Below are positions 10,891 to 24,237 of a stretch of 64,000 bases of DNA, one piece after another. The notes beneath the pieces are model-generated. The model saw nothing but the letters and a program-made list of their open reading frames with translations, ran no database searches and had not been told where the DNA came from. The position numbers and the translations under genes were made by a program. The stretch is from NCBI GenBank assembly GCA_964057225.1, contig OZ059897.1, forward strand, positions 19,158,001-19,222,000, read 5' to 3'. Position 1 is the stretch's first letter, and every line of letters starts with the position of its first letter. Source of the DNA: Auanema rhodensis (lineage: Eukaryota; Nematoda; Chromadorea; Rhabditida; Rhabditidae).

Positions 10891-13348
10891 ACACAGATCG
10901 ACGCAGCTTAAAAATCCGCATCGAATGCACTATACTACATTGAGAAACGCTTAATACAAAAATTAGTTATGATCGTTTGAAAAATGATGCATTAGTGTAT
11001 GTTGAGTTTCCATGTACACTCAACATTGCTTCCAAAAACATTTTGACAAAAATTTTTTCGAAAAATTTCAAAATAATTTAGCAAAAAGTAGATGTTTTTA
11101 GATTCCTTTTTTCAAGGCAAAGACGATGGACAATGTTATTCAACGAAAAAAATTAATTCTTCAGGGTGAAAATCGGGTATATATGTGTGTACTTATATCA
11201 GTTGATATCTCGGTGCATTTTTAAGCTAGCGCAAATCTGATAACACAGATCGACGCAGCTTAAAAATCCGCATCGAATGCACTATACTACATTGAGAAAC
11301 GCTTAATACAAAAATTAGTTATGATCGTTTGAAAAATGATGCATTAGTGTATGTTGAGTTTCCATGTACACTCAACATTGCTTCCAAAAACATTTTGACA
11401 AAAATTTTTTCGAAAAATTTCAAAATAATTCAGCAAAAAGTAGATGTTTTTAGATTCCATTTTTCAAGGCAAAGACGATGGACAATGTTATTCAACGAAA
11501 AAATTATTTCTTCAGGGTGAAAATCGAGGATATAAGTGTGAACTTATATCAGTTGATATCTCGGTGCATTTTTAAGCTAGCGCAAATCTGATAACACAGA
11601 TCGACGCAGCTTAAAAATCCGCATCGAATGCACTATACTACATTGAGAAACGCTTAATACAAAAATTAGTTATGATCGTTTGAAAAATGATGCATTAGTG
11701 TATGTTGAGTTTCCATGTACACTCAACATTGCTTCCAAAAACATTTTGACAAAAATTTTTTCGAAAAATTTCAAAATAATTTAGCAAAAAGTAGATGTTT
11801 TTAGATTTCATTTTTCAAGGCAAAGACGATGGACAATGTTATTCAACGAAAAAATTAATTCTTCAGGGTGAAAATCGAGGATATAAGTGTGAACTTATAA
11901 AAGTTGATATCTCGGTGCATTTTTAAGCTAGCGCAAATCTGATAACACAGATCGACGCAGCTTAAAAATCCGCATCGAATGCACTATACTACATTGAGAA
12001 ACGCTTGATACAAAAATTAGTTCTGATGGTTTGAAAAATGATGCATTAGTGTATGTTGAGTTTCCATGTACACTCAACATTGCTTCCAAAAACATTTTGA
12101 CAAAAATTTTTTCGAAAAATTTCAAAATAATTTAGCAAAAAGTAGATGTTTTTAGATTTCATTTTTCAAGGCAAAGACGATGGACAATGTTATTCAACGA
12201 AAAAATTAATTCTTCAGGGTGAAAATCGAGGATATAAGTGTGAACTTATAAAAGTTGATATCTCGGTGCATTTTTAAGCTAGCGCAAATCTGATAACACA
12301 GATCGACGCAGCTTAAAAATCCGCATCGAATGCACTATACTACATTGAGAAACGCTTGATACAAAAATTAGTTCTGATGGTTTGAAAAATGATGCATTAG
12401 TGTATGTTGAGTTTCCATGTACACTCAACATTGCTTCCAAAAACATTTTGACAAAAATTTTTTCGAAAAATTTCAGAATAATTTAGCAAAAAGTAGATGT
12501 TTTTAGATTCCATTTTTCAAGGCAAAGACGATGGACAATGTTATTCAACGAAAAAATTAATTCTTCAGGGTGAAAATCGAGGATATAAGTGTGAACTTAT
12601 ATCAGTTGATATCTCGGTGCATTTTTAAGCTAGCGCAAATCTGATAACACAGATCGACGCAGCTTAAAAATCCGCATCGAATGCACTATACTACATTGAG
12701 AAACACTTGATACAAAAATTAGTTATGATCGTTTGAAAAATGATGCATTAGTGTATGTTGAGTTTCCATGTACACTCAACATTGCTTCCAAAAACATTTT
12801 GACAAAAATTTTTTCGAAAAATTTCAAAATAATTTAGCAAAAAGTAGAAGTTTTTAGATTCCTTTTTTCAAGGCAAAGACGATGGACAATGTTATTCAAC
12901 GAAAAAATTAATTCTTCAGGGTGAAAATCGAGGATATAAGTGTGAACTTATATCAGTTGATATCTCGGTGCATTTTTAAGCTAGCGCAAATCTGATAACA
13001 CAGATCGACGCAGCTTAAAAATCCGCATCGAATGCACTATACTACATTGAGAAACGCTTAATACAAAAATTAGTTATGATCGTTTGAAAAATGATGCATT
13101 AGTGTATGTTGAGTTTTCATGTACACTCAACATTGCTTCCAAAAACATTTTGACAAAAATTTTTTCGAAAAATTTCAAAATAATTTAGCAAAAAGTAGAA
13201 GTTTTTAGATTCCTTTTTCCAAGGCAAAGACGATGGACAATGTTATTCAACGAAAAAATTAATTCTTCAGGGTGAAAATCGAGGATATAAGTGTGAACTT
13301 ATATCAGTTGATATCTCGGTGCATTTTTAAGCTAGCGCAAATCTGATA
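10891..13348. repeat. 7-mer higher-order repeat S1-S2-S4-S5-S5-S7-S8 (2458 bp)
   Basis: Starts: 10891 S1, 11243 S2, 11594 S4, 11945 S5 front with an S3 tail, 12296 S5, 12647 S7-like with ACTTGATAC, 12998 S8. It is one monomer longer than the following 6-mer because S5 is represented twice. The 11945 copy is a clear chimera: TTCTGATGG in front, ATTTCATTTTT and TATAAAAG behind. Confidence 0.85.
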
Positions 13349-15455
13349 ACACAGATCGACGCAGCTTGAAAATCCGCATCGAATGCACTATACTACATTG
13401 AGAAACGCTTAATACAAAAATTAGTTATGATCGTTTGAAAAATGATGCATTAGTGTATGTTGAGTTTCCATGTACACTCAACATTGCTTCCAAAAACATT
13501 TTGACAAAAATTTTTTCGAAAAATTTCAAAATAATTTAGCAAAAAGTAGATGTTTTTAGATTCCTTTTTTCAAGGCAAAGACGATGGACAATGTTATTCA
13601 ACGAAAAAAATTAATTCTTCAGGGTGAAAATCGGGTATATATGTGTGTACTTATATCAGTTGATATCTCGGTGCATTTTTAAGCTAGCGCAAATCTGATA
13701 ACACAGATCGACGCAGCTTAAAAATCCGCATCGAATGCACTATACTACATTGAGAAACGCTTAATACAAAAATTAGTTATGATCGTTTGAAAAATGATGC
13801 ATTAGTGTATGTTGAGTTTCCATGTACACTCAACATTGCTTCCAAAAACATTTTGACAAAAATTTTTTCGAAAAATTTCAAAATAATTCAGCAAAAAGTA
13901 GATGTTTTTAGATTCCATTTTTCAAGGCAAAGACGATGGACAATGTTATTCAACGAAAAAATTATTTCTTCAGGGTGAAAATCGAGGATATAAGTGTGAA
14001 CTTATATCAGTTGATATCTCGGTGCATTTTTAAGCTAGCGCAAATCTGATAACACAGATCGACGCAGCTTAAAAATCCGCATCGAATGCACTATACTACA
14101 TTGAGAAACGCTTAATACAAAAATTAGTTATGATCGTTTGAAAAATGATGCATTAGTGTATGTTGAGTTTCCATGTACACTCAACATTGCTTCCAAAAAC
14201 ATTTTGACAAAAATTTTTTCGAAAAATTTCAAAATAATTTAGCAAAAAGTAGATGTTTTTAGATTTCATTTTTCAAGGCAAAGACGATGGACAATGTTAT
14301 TCAACGAAAAAATTAATTCTTCAGGGTGAAAATCGAGGATATAAGTGTGAACTTATAAAAGTTGATATCTCGGTGCATTTTTAAGCTAGCGCAAATCTGA
14401 TAACACAGATCGACGCAGCTTAAAAATCCGCATCGAATGCACTATACTACATTGAGAAACGCTTGATACAAAAATTAGTTCTGATGGTTTGAAAAATGAT
14501 GCATTAGTGTATGTTGAGTTTCCATGTACACTCAACATTGCTTCCAAAAACATTTTGACAAAAATTTTTTCGAAAAATTTCAGAATAATTTAGCAAAAAG
14601 TAGATGTTTTTAGATTCCATTTTTCAAGGCAAAGACGATGGACAATGTTATTCAACGAAAAAATTAATTCTTCAGGGTGAAAATCGAGGATATAAGTGTG
14701 AACTTATATCAGTTGATATCTCGGTGCATTTTTAAGCTAGCGCAAATCTGATAACACAGATCGACGCAGCTTAAAAATCCGCATCGAATGCACTATACTA
14801 CATTGAGAAACACTTGATACAAAAATTAGTTATGATCGTTTGAAAAATGATGCATTAGTGTATGTTGAGTTTCCATGTACACTCAACATTGCTTCCAAAA
14901 ACATTTTGACAAAAATTTTTTCGAAAAATTTCAAAATAATTTAGCAAAAAGTAGAAGTTTTTAGATTCCTTTTTTCAAGGCAAAGACGATGGACAATGTT
15001 ATTCAACGAAAAAATTAATTCTTCAGGGTGAAAATCGAGGATATAAGTGTGAACTTATATCAGTTGATATCTCGGTGCATTTTTAAGCTAGCGCAAATCT
15101 GATAACACAGATCGACGCAGCTTAAAAATCCGCATCGAATGCACTATACTACATTGAGAAACGCTTAATACAAAAATTAGTTATGATCGTTTGAAAAATG
15201 ATGCATTAGTGTATGTTGAGTTTTCATGTACACTCAACATTGCTTCCAAAAACATTTTGACAAAAATTTTTTCGAAAAATTTCAAAATAATTTAGCAAAA
15301 AGTAGAAGTTTTTAGATTCCTTTTTCCAAGGCAAAGACGATGGACAATGTTATTCAACGAAAAAATTAATTCTTCAGGGTGAAAATCGAGGATATAAGTG
15401 TGAACTTATATCAGTTGATATCTCGGTGCATTTTTAAGCTAGCGCAAATCTGATA
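13349..15455. repeat. 6-mer higher-order repeat S1-S2-S4-S5-S7-S8 (2107 bp)
   Basis: Starts: 13349 S1 with CTTGAAAAT, 13701 S2 with TATTTC, 14052 S4, 14403 S5, 14754 S7-like with ACTTGATAC, 15105 S8. Its order matches the preceding 7-mer minus one S5, and the next block begins with the same S1-S2-S4. Shared rare states (CTTGAAAAT after S8, GTTTTCATG, CCTTTTTCC, TATTTC) show that these are true HOR copies rather than chance order. Confidence 0.88.
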
Positions 15456-18400
15456 ACACAGATCGACGCAGCTTGAAAATCCGCATCGAATGCACTATAC
15501 TACATTGAGAAACGCTTAATACAAAAATTAGTTATGATCGTTTGAAAAATGATGCATTAGTGTATGTTGAGTTTCCATGTACACTCAACATTGCTTCCAA
15601 AAACATTTTGACAAAAATTTTTTCGAAAAATTTCAAAATAATTTAGCAAACAGTAGATGTTTTTAGATTCCTTTTTTCAAGGCAAAGACGATGGACAATG
15701 TTATTCAACGAAAAAAATTAATTCTTCAGGGTGAAAATCGGGTATATATGTGTGTACTTATATCAGTTGATATCTCGGTGCATTTTTAAGCTAGCGCAAA
15801 TCTGATAACACAGATCGACGCAGCTTAAAAATCCGCATCGAATGCACTATACTACATTGAGAAACGCTTAATACAAAAATTAGTTATGATCGTTTGAAAA
15901 ATGATGCATTAGTGTATGTTGAGTTTCCATGTACACTCAACATTGCTTCCAAAAACATTTTGACAAAAATTTTTTCGAAAAATTTCAAAATAATTCAGCA
16001 AAAAGTAGATGTTTTTAGATTCCATTTTTCAAGGCAAAGACGATGGACAATGTTATTCAACGAAAAAATTATTTCTTCAGGGTGAAAATCGAGGATATAA
16101 GTGTGAACTTATATCAGTTGATATCTCGGTGCATTTTTAAGCTAGCGCAAATCTGATAACACAGATCGACGCAGCTTAAAAATCCGCATCGAATGCACTA
16201 TACTACATTGAGAAACGCTTAATACAAAAATTAGTTATGATCGTTTGAAAAATGATGCATTAGTGTATGTTGAGTTTCCATGTACACTCAACATTGCTTC
16301 CAAAAACATTTTGACAAAAATTTTTTCGAAAAATTTCAAAATAATTTAGCAAAAAGTAGATGTTTTTAGATTTCATTTTTCAAGGCAAAGACGATGGACA
16401 ATGTTATTCAACGAAAAAATTAATTCTTCAGGGTGAAAATCGAGGATATAAGTGTGAACTTATAAAAGTTGATATCTCGGTGCATTTTTAAGCTAGCGCA
16501 AATCTGATAACACAGATCGACGCAGCTTAAAAATCCGCATCGAATGCACTATACTACATTGAGAAACGCTTAATACAAAAATTAGTTATGATCGTTTGAA
16601 AAATGATGCATTAGTGTATGTTGAGTTTCCATGTACACTCAACATTGCTTCCAAAAACATTTTGACAAAAATTTTTTCGAAAAATTTCAAAATAATTTAG
16701 CAAAAAGTAGATGTTTTTAGATTCCTTTTTTCAAGGCAAAGACGATGGACAATGTTATTCAACGAAAAAAATTAATTCTTCAGGGTGAAAATCGGGTATA
16801 TATGTGTGTACTTATATCAGTTGATATCTCGGTGCATTTTTAAGCTAGCGCAAATCTGATAACACAGATCGACGCAGCTTAAAAATCCGCATCGAATGCA
16901 CTATACTACATTGAGAAACACTTGATACAAAAATTAGTTATGATCGTTTGAAAAATGATGCATTAGTGTATGTTGAGTTTCCATGTACACTCAACATTGC
17001 TTCCAAAAACATTTTGACAAAAATTTTTTCGAAAAATTTCAAAATAATTCAGCAAAAAGTAGATGTTTTTAGATTCCTTTTTTCAAGGCAAAGACGATGG
17101 ACAATGTTATTCAACGAAAAAATTATTTCTTCAGGGTGAAAATCGAGGATATAAGTGTGAACTTATATCAGTTGATATCTCGGTGCATTTTTAAGCTAGC
17201 GCAAATCTGATAACACAGATCGACGCAGCTTAAAAATCCGCATGGAATGCACTATACTACATTGAGAAACGCTTAATACAAAAATTAGTTATGATCGTTT
17301 GAAAAATGATGCATTAGTGTATGTTGAGTTTCCATGTACACTCAACATTGCTTCCAAAAACATTTTGACAAAAATTTTTTCGAAAAATTTCAAAATAATT
17401 TAGCAAAAAGTAGATGTTTTTAGATTCCTTTTTTCAAGGCAAAGACGATGGACAATGTTATTCAACGAAAAAAATTAATTCTTCAGGGTGAAAATCGGGT
17501 ATATATGTGTGTACTTATATCAGTTGATATCTCGGTGCATTTTTAAGCTAGCGCAAATCTGATAACACAGATCGACGCAGCTTAAAAATCCGCATCGAAT
17601 GCACTATACTACATTGAGAAACACTTGATACAAAAATTAGTTATGATCGTTTGAAAAATGATGCATTAGTGTATGTTGAGTTTCCATGTACACTCAACAT
17701 TGCTTCCAAAAACATTTTGACAAAAATTTTTTCGAAAAATTTCAAAATAATTCAGCAAAAAGTAGATGTTTTTAGATTCCATTTTTCAAGGCAAAGACGA
17801 TGGACAATGTTATTCAACGAAAAAATTAATTCTTCAGGGTGAAAATCGAGGATATAAGTGTGAACTTATAAAAGTTGATATCTCAGTGCATTTTTAAGCT
17901 AGCGCAAATCTGATAACACAGATCGACGCAGCTTAAAAATCCGCATCGAATGCACTATACTACATTGAGAAACGCTTAATACAAAAATTAGTTATGATCG
18001 TTTGAAAAATGATGCATTAGTGTATGTTGAGTTTCCATGTACACTCAACATTGCTTCCAAAAACATTTTGACAAAAATTTTTTCGAAAAATTTCAAAATA
18101 ATTTAGCAAAAAGTAGATGTTTTTAGATTTCATTTTTCAAGGCAAAGACGATGGACAATGTTATTCAACGAAAAAATTAATTCTTCAGGGTGAAAATCGA
18201 GGATATAAGTGTGAACTTATAAAAGTTGATATCTCGGTGCATTTTTAAGCTAGCGCAAATCTGATAACACAGATCGACGCAGCTTAAAAATCCGCATCGA
18301 ATGCACTATACTACATTAAGAAACGCTTGATACAAAAATTAGTTATGATCGTTTGAAAAATGATGCATTAGTGTATGTTGAGTTTCCATGTACACTCAAC

Positions 18401-18617
18401 ATTGCTTCCAAAAACATTTTGACAAAAATTTTTTCGAAAAATTTCAAAATAATTTAGCAAAAAGTAGATGTTTTTAGATTCCTTTTTTCAAGGCAAAGAC
18501 GATGGACAATGTTATTCAACGAAAAAATTAATTCTTCAGGGTGAAAATCGAGGATATAAGTGTGAACTTATATCAGTTGATATCTCGGTGCATTTTTAAG
18601 CTAGCGCAAATCTGATA
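15456..18617. repeat. HOR restart followed by S1-S2 dimers, 9 monomers
   Basis: Starts and types: 15456 S1 (CTTGAAAAT, private GCAAACAG), 15808 S2, 16159 S4, 16510 S1, 16862 S2 with a CCTTTTTTC tail, 17213 S1 (private CATGGAATG), 17565 S2 (private CTCAGTGCA), 17916 S4, 18267 S7b. The first three monomers continue the 6-mer HOR. It then breaks into tandem S1-S2 pairs at 16510-17212 and 17213-17915. Confidence 0.83.
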
Positions 18618-21076
18618 ACACAGATCGACGCAGCTTAAAAATCCGGATCGAATGCACTATACTACATTGAAGAACGCTTAATACAAAAATTAGTTATGAT
18701 CGTTTGAAAAATGATGCATTAGTGTATGTTGAGTTTCCATGTACACTCAACATTGCTTCCAAAAACATTTTGACAAAAATTTTTTCAAAAAAATTTCAAA
18801 ATAATTCAGCAAAAAGTAGATGTTTTTAGATTCCATTTTTCAAGGCAAAGACGATGGACAATGTTATTCAACGAAAAAATTAATTCTTCAGGGTGAAAAT
18901 CGAGGATATAAGTGTGAACTTATAAAAGTTGATATCTCGGTGCATTTTTAAGCTAGCGCAAATCTGATAACACAGATCGACGCAGCTTAAAAATCCGCAT
19001 CGAATGCACTATACTACATTAAGAAACGCTTGATACAAAAATTAGTTATGATCGTTTGAAAAATGATGCATTAGTGTATGTTGAGTTTCCATGTACACTC
19101 AACATTGCTTCCAAAAACATTTTGACAAAAATTTTTTCGAAAAATTTCAAAATAATTTAGCAAAAAGTAGATGTTTTTAGATTTCATTTTTCAAGGCAAA
19201 GACGATGGACAATGTTATTCAACGAAAAAATTAATTCTTCAGGGTGAAAATCGAGGATATAAGTGTGAACTTATAAAAGTTGATATCTCGGTGCATTTTT
19301 AAGCTAGCGCAAATCTGATAACACAGATCGACGCAGCTTAAAAATCCGCATCGAATGCACTATACTACATTGAGAAACGCTTAATACAAAAATTAGTTAT
19401 GATCGTTTGAAAAATGATGCATTAGTGTATGTTGAGTTTCCATGTACACTCAACATTGCTTCCAAAAACATTTTGACAAAAATTTTTTCGAAAAATTTCA
19501 AAATAATTTAGCAAAAAGTAGATGTTTTTAGATTCCTTTTTTCAAGGCAAAGACGATGGACAATGTTATTCAACGAAAAAAATTAATTCTTCAGGGTGAA
19601 AATCGGGTATATATGTGTGTACTTATATCAGTTGATATCTCGGTGCATTTTTAAGCTAGCGCAAATCTGATAACACAGATCGACGCAGCTTAAAAATCCG
19701 CATCGAATGCACTATACTACATTGAGAAACACTTGATACAAAAATTAGTTATGATCGTTTGAAAAATGATGCATTAGTGTATGTTGAGTTTCCATTTACA
19801 CTCAACATTGCTTCCAAAAACATTTTGACAAAAATTTTTTCGAAAAATTTCAAAATAATTCAGCAAAAAGTAGATGTTTTTAGATTCCATTTTTCAAGGC
19901 AAAGACGATGGACAATGTTATTCAACGAAAAAATTAATTCTTCAGGGTGAAAGTCGAGGATATAAGTGTGAACTTATAAAAGTTGATATCTCGGTGCATT
20001 TTTAAGCTAGCGCAAATCTGATAACACAGATCGACGCAGCTTAAAAATCCGCATCGAATGCACTATACTACATTGAGAAACGTTTGATACAAAAATTAGT
20101 TATAATCGTTTGAAAAATGATGCATTAGTGTATGTTGAGTTTCCATGTACACTCAACATTGCTTCCAAAAACATTTTGACAAAAATTTTTTCGAAAAATT
20201 TCAAAATAATTTAGCAAAAAGTAGATGTTTTTAGATTTCATTTTTCAAGGCAAAGACGATGGACAATGTTATTCAACGAAAAAATTAATTCTTCAGGGTG
20301 AAAATCGAGGATATAAGTGTGAACTTATAAAAGTTGATATCTCGGTGCATTTTTAAGCTAGCGCAAATCTGATAACACAGATCGACGCAGCTTAAAAATC
20401 CGCATCGAATGCACTATACTACATTGAGAAACGCTTGATACAAAAATTAGTTCTGATGGTTTGAAAAATGATGCATTAGTGTATGTTGAGTTTCCATGTA
20501 CACTCAACATTGCTTCCAAAAACATTTTGACAAAAATTTTTTCGAAAAATTTCACAATAATTTAGCAAAAAGTAGATGTTTTTAGATTCCATTTTTCAAG
20601 GCAAAGACGATGGACAATGTTATTCAACGAAAAAATTAATTCTTCAGGGTGAAAATCGAGGATATAAGTGTGAACTTATATCAGTTGATATCTCGGTGCA
20701 TTTTTAAGCTAGCGCAAATCTGATAACACAGATCGACGCAGCTTAAAAATCCGGATCGAATGCACTATACTACATTGAAGAACGCTTAATACAAAAATTA
20801 GTTATGATCGTTTGAAAAATGATGCATTAGTGTATGTTGAGTTTCCATGTACACTCAACATTGCTTCCAAAAACATTTTGACAAAAATTTTTTCGAAAAA
20901 TTTCAGAATAATTTAGCAAAAAGTAGATGTTTTTAGATTCCATTTTTCAAGGCAAAGACGATGGACAATGTTATTCAACGAAAAAATTAATTCTTCAGGG
21001 TGAAAATCGAGGATATAAGTGTGAACTTATATCAGTTGATATCTCGGTGCATTTTTAAGCTAGCGCAAATCTGATA
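18618..21076. repeat. 7-mer higher-order repeat S2i-S4b-S1-S2-S3-S5-S6 (2459 bp), copy 1
   Basis: Starts: 18618 S2i with an S6-type front (GGATCG, TTGAAGAAC), 18970 S4b, 19321 S1, 19673 S2 (CCATTT loop; private GAAAGTCG), 20024 S3 (private CGTTTGATAC), 20375 S5 with CACAATAA, 20726 S6 with CAGAATAA. The CACAATAA state is seen elsewhere only in the equivalent monomer of the next block, which confirms the 2459-bp register. Confidence 0.87.
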
Positions 21077-24000
21077 ACACAGATCGACGCAGCTTAAAAA
21101 TCCGGATCGAATGCACTATACTACATTGAAGAACGCTTAATACAAAAATTAGTTATGATCGTTTGAAAAATGATGCATTAGTGTATGTTGAGTTTCCATG
21201 TACACTCAACATTGCTTCCAAAAACATTTTGACAAAAATTTTTTCAAAAAAATTTCAAAATAATTCAGCAAAAAGTAGATGTTTTTAGATTCCATTTTTC
21301 AAGGCAAAGACGATGGACAATGTTATTCAACGAAAAAATTAATTCTTCAGGGTGAAAATCGAGGATATAAGTGTGAACTTATAAAAGTTGATATCTCGGT
21401 GCATTTTTAAGCTAGCGCAAATCTGATAACACAGATCGACGCAGCTTAAAAATCCGCATCGAATGCACTATACTACATTAAGAAACGCTTGATACAAAAA
21501 TTAGTTATGATCGTTTGAAAAATGATGCATTAGTGTATGTTGAGTTTCCATGTACACTCAACATTGCTTCCAAAAACATTTTGACAAAAATTTTTTCGAA
21601 AAATTTCAAAATAATTTAGCAAAAAGTAGATGTTTTTAGATTTCATTTTTCAAGGCAAAGACGATGGACAATGTTATTCAACGAAAAAATTAATTCTTCA
21701 GGGTGAAAATCGAGGATATAAGTGTGAACTTATAAAAGTTGATATCTCGGTGCATTTTTAAGCTAGCGCAAATCTGATAACACAGATCGACGCAGCTTAA
21801 AAATCCGCATCGAATGCACTATACTACATTGAGAAACGCTTAATACAAAAATTAGTTATGATCGTTTGAAAAATGATGCATTAGTGTATGTTGAGTTTCC
21901 ATGTACACTCAACATTGCTTCCAAAAACATTTTGACAAAAATTTTTTCGAAAAATTTCAAAATAATTTAGCAAAAAGTAGATGTTTTTAGATTCCTTTTT
22001 TCAAGGCAAAGACGATGGACAATGTTATTCAACGAAAAAAATTAATTCTTCAGGGTGAAAATCGGGTATATATGTGTGTACTTATATCAGTTGATATCTC
22101 GGTGCATTTTTAAGCTAGCGCAAATCTGATAACACAGATCGACGCAGCTTAAAAATCCGCATCGAATGCACTATACTACATTGAGAAACACTTGATACAA
22201 AAATTAGTTATGATCGTTTGAAAAATGATGCATTAGTGTATGTTGAGTTTCCATTTACACTCAACATTGCTTCCAAAAACATTTTGACAAAAATTTTTTC
22301 GAAAAATTTCAAAATAATTCAGCAAAAAGTAGATGTTTTTAGATTCCATTTTTCAAGGCAAAGACGATGGACAATGTTATTCAACGAAAAAATTAATTCT
22401 TCAGGGTGAAAATCGAGGATATAAGTGTGAACTTATAAAAGTTGATATCTCGGTGCATTTTTAAGCTAGCGCAAATCTGATAACACAGATCGACGCAGCT
22501 TAAAAATCCGCATCGAATGCACTATACTACATTGAGAAACGCTTGATACAAAAATTAGTTATAATCGTTTGAAAAATGATGCATTAGTGTATGTTGAGTT
22601 TCCATGTACACTCAACATTGCTTCCAAAAACATTTTGACAAAAATTTTTTCGAAAAATTTCAAAATAATTTAGCAAAAAGTAGATGTTTTTAGATTTCAT
22701 TTTTCAAGGCAAAGACGATGGACAATGTTATTCAACGAAAAAATTAATTCTTCAGGGTGAAAATCGAGGATATAAGTGTGAACTTATAAAAGTTGATATC
22801 TCGGTGCATTTTTAAGCTAGCGCAAATCTGATAACACAGATCGACGCAGCTTAAAAATCCGCATCGAATGCACTATACTACATTGAGAAACGCTTGATAC
22901 AAAAATTAGTTCTGATGGTTTGAAAAATGATGCATTAGTGTATGTTGAGTTTCCATGTACACTCAACATTGCTTCCAAAAACATTTTGACAAAAATTTTT
23001 TCGAAAAATTTCACAATAATTTAGCAAAAAGTAGATGTTTTTAGATTCCATTTTTCAAGGCAAAGACGATGGACAATGTTATTCAACGAAAAAATTAATT
23101 CTTCAGGGTGAAAATCGAGGATATAAGTGTGAACTTATATCAGTTGATATCTCGGTGCATTTTTAAGCTAGCGCAAATCTGATAACACAGATCGACGCAG
23201 CTTAAAAATCCGGATCGAATGCACTATACTACATTGAAGAACGCTTAATACAAAAATTAGTTATGATCGTTTGAAAAATGATGCATTAGTGTATGTTGAG
23301 TTTCCATGTACACTCAACATTGCTTCCAAAAACATTTTGACAAAAATTTTTTCGAAAAATTTCAAAATAATTTAGCAAAAAGTAGATGTTTTTAGATTCC
23401 ATTTTTCAAGGCAAAGACGATGGACAATGTTATTCAACGAAAAAATTAATTCTTCAGGGTGAAAATCGAGGATATAAGTGTGAACTTATATCAGTTGATA
23501 TCTCGGTGCATTTTTAAGCTAGCGCAAATCTGATAACACAGATCGACGCAGCTTAAAAATCCGGATCAAATGCACTATACTACATTAAGAAACGCTTGAT
23601 ACAAAAATTAGTTATGATCGTTTGAAAAATGATGCATTAGTGTATGTTGAGTTTCCATGTACACTCAACATTGCTTCCAAAAACATTTTGACAAAAATTT
23701 TTTCGAAAAATTTCAAAATAATTTAGCAAAAAGTAGAAGTTTTTAGATTCCTTTTTTCAAGGCAAAGACGATGGACAATGTTATTCAACGAAAAAATTAA
23801 TTCTTCAGGGTGAAAATCGAGGATATAAGTGTGAACTTATATCAGTTGATATCTCGGTGCATTTTTAAGCTAGCGCAAATCTGATAACACAGATCGACGC
23901 AGCTTAAAAATCCGCATCGAATGCACTATACTACATTGAGAAACGCTTAATACAAAAATTAGTTATGATCGTTTGAAAAATGATGCATTAGTGTATGTTG

Positions 24001-24237
24001 AGTTTTCATGTACACTCAACATTGCTTCCAAAAACATTTTGACAAAAATTTTTTCGAAAAATTTCAAAATAATTTAGCAAAAAGTAGAAGTTTTTAGATT
24101 CCTTTTTCCAAGGCAAAGACGATGGACAATGTTATTCAACGAAAAAATTAATTCTTCAGGGTGAAAATCGAGGATATAAGTGTGAACTTATATCAGTTGA
24201 TATCTCGGTGCATTTTTAAGCTAGCGCAAATCTGATA
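21077..24237. repeat. 9-mer higher-order repeat: the 7-mer plus S7-S8 (3161 bp)
   Basis: Starts: 21077 S2i, 21429 S4b, 21780 S1, 22132 S2 (CCATTT), 22483 S3, 22834 S5 (CACAATAA), 23185 S6 (CAAAATAA), 23536 S7 (with ATCAAATGC), 23887 S8. The first seven match the previous block monomer for monomer. S7 and S8 are then added, as in the HORs at 10.9-15.5 kb. This suggests that two HOR lineages joined. Confidence 0.87.

Noticed and set aside
11928-12125. 65-codon antisense open frame, also at 20358 and 22817
   Set aside because: It appears only in three S5-fronted copies where TTCTGATGG removes an antisense stop. It crosses a monomer boundary and has no independent support.
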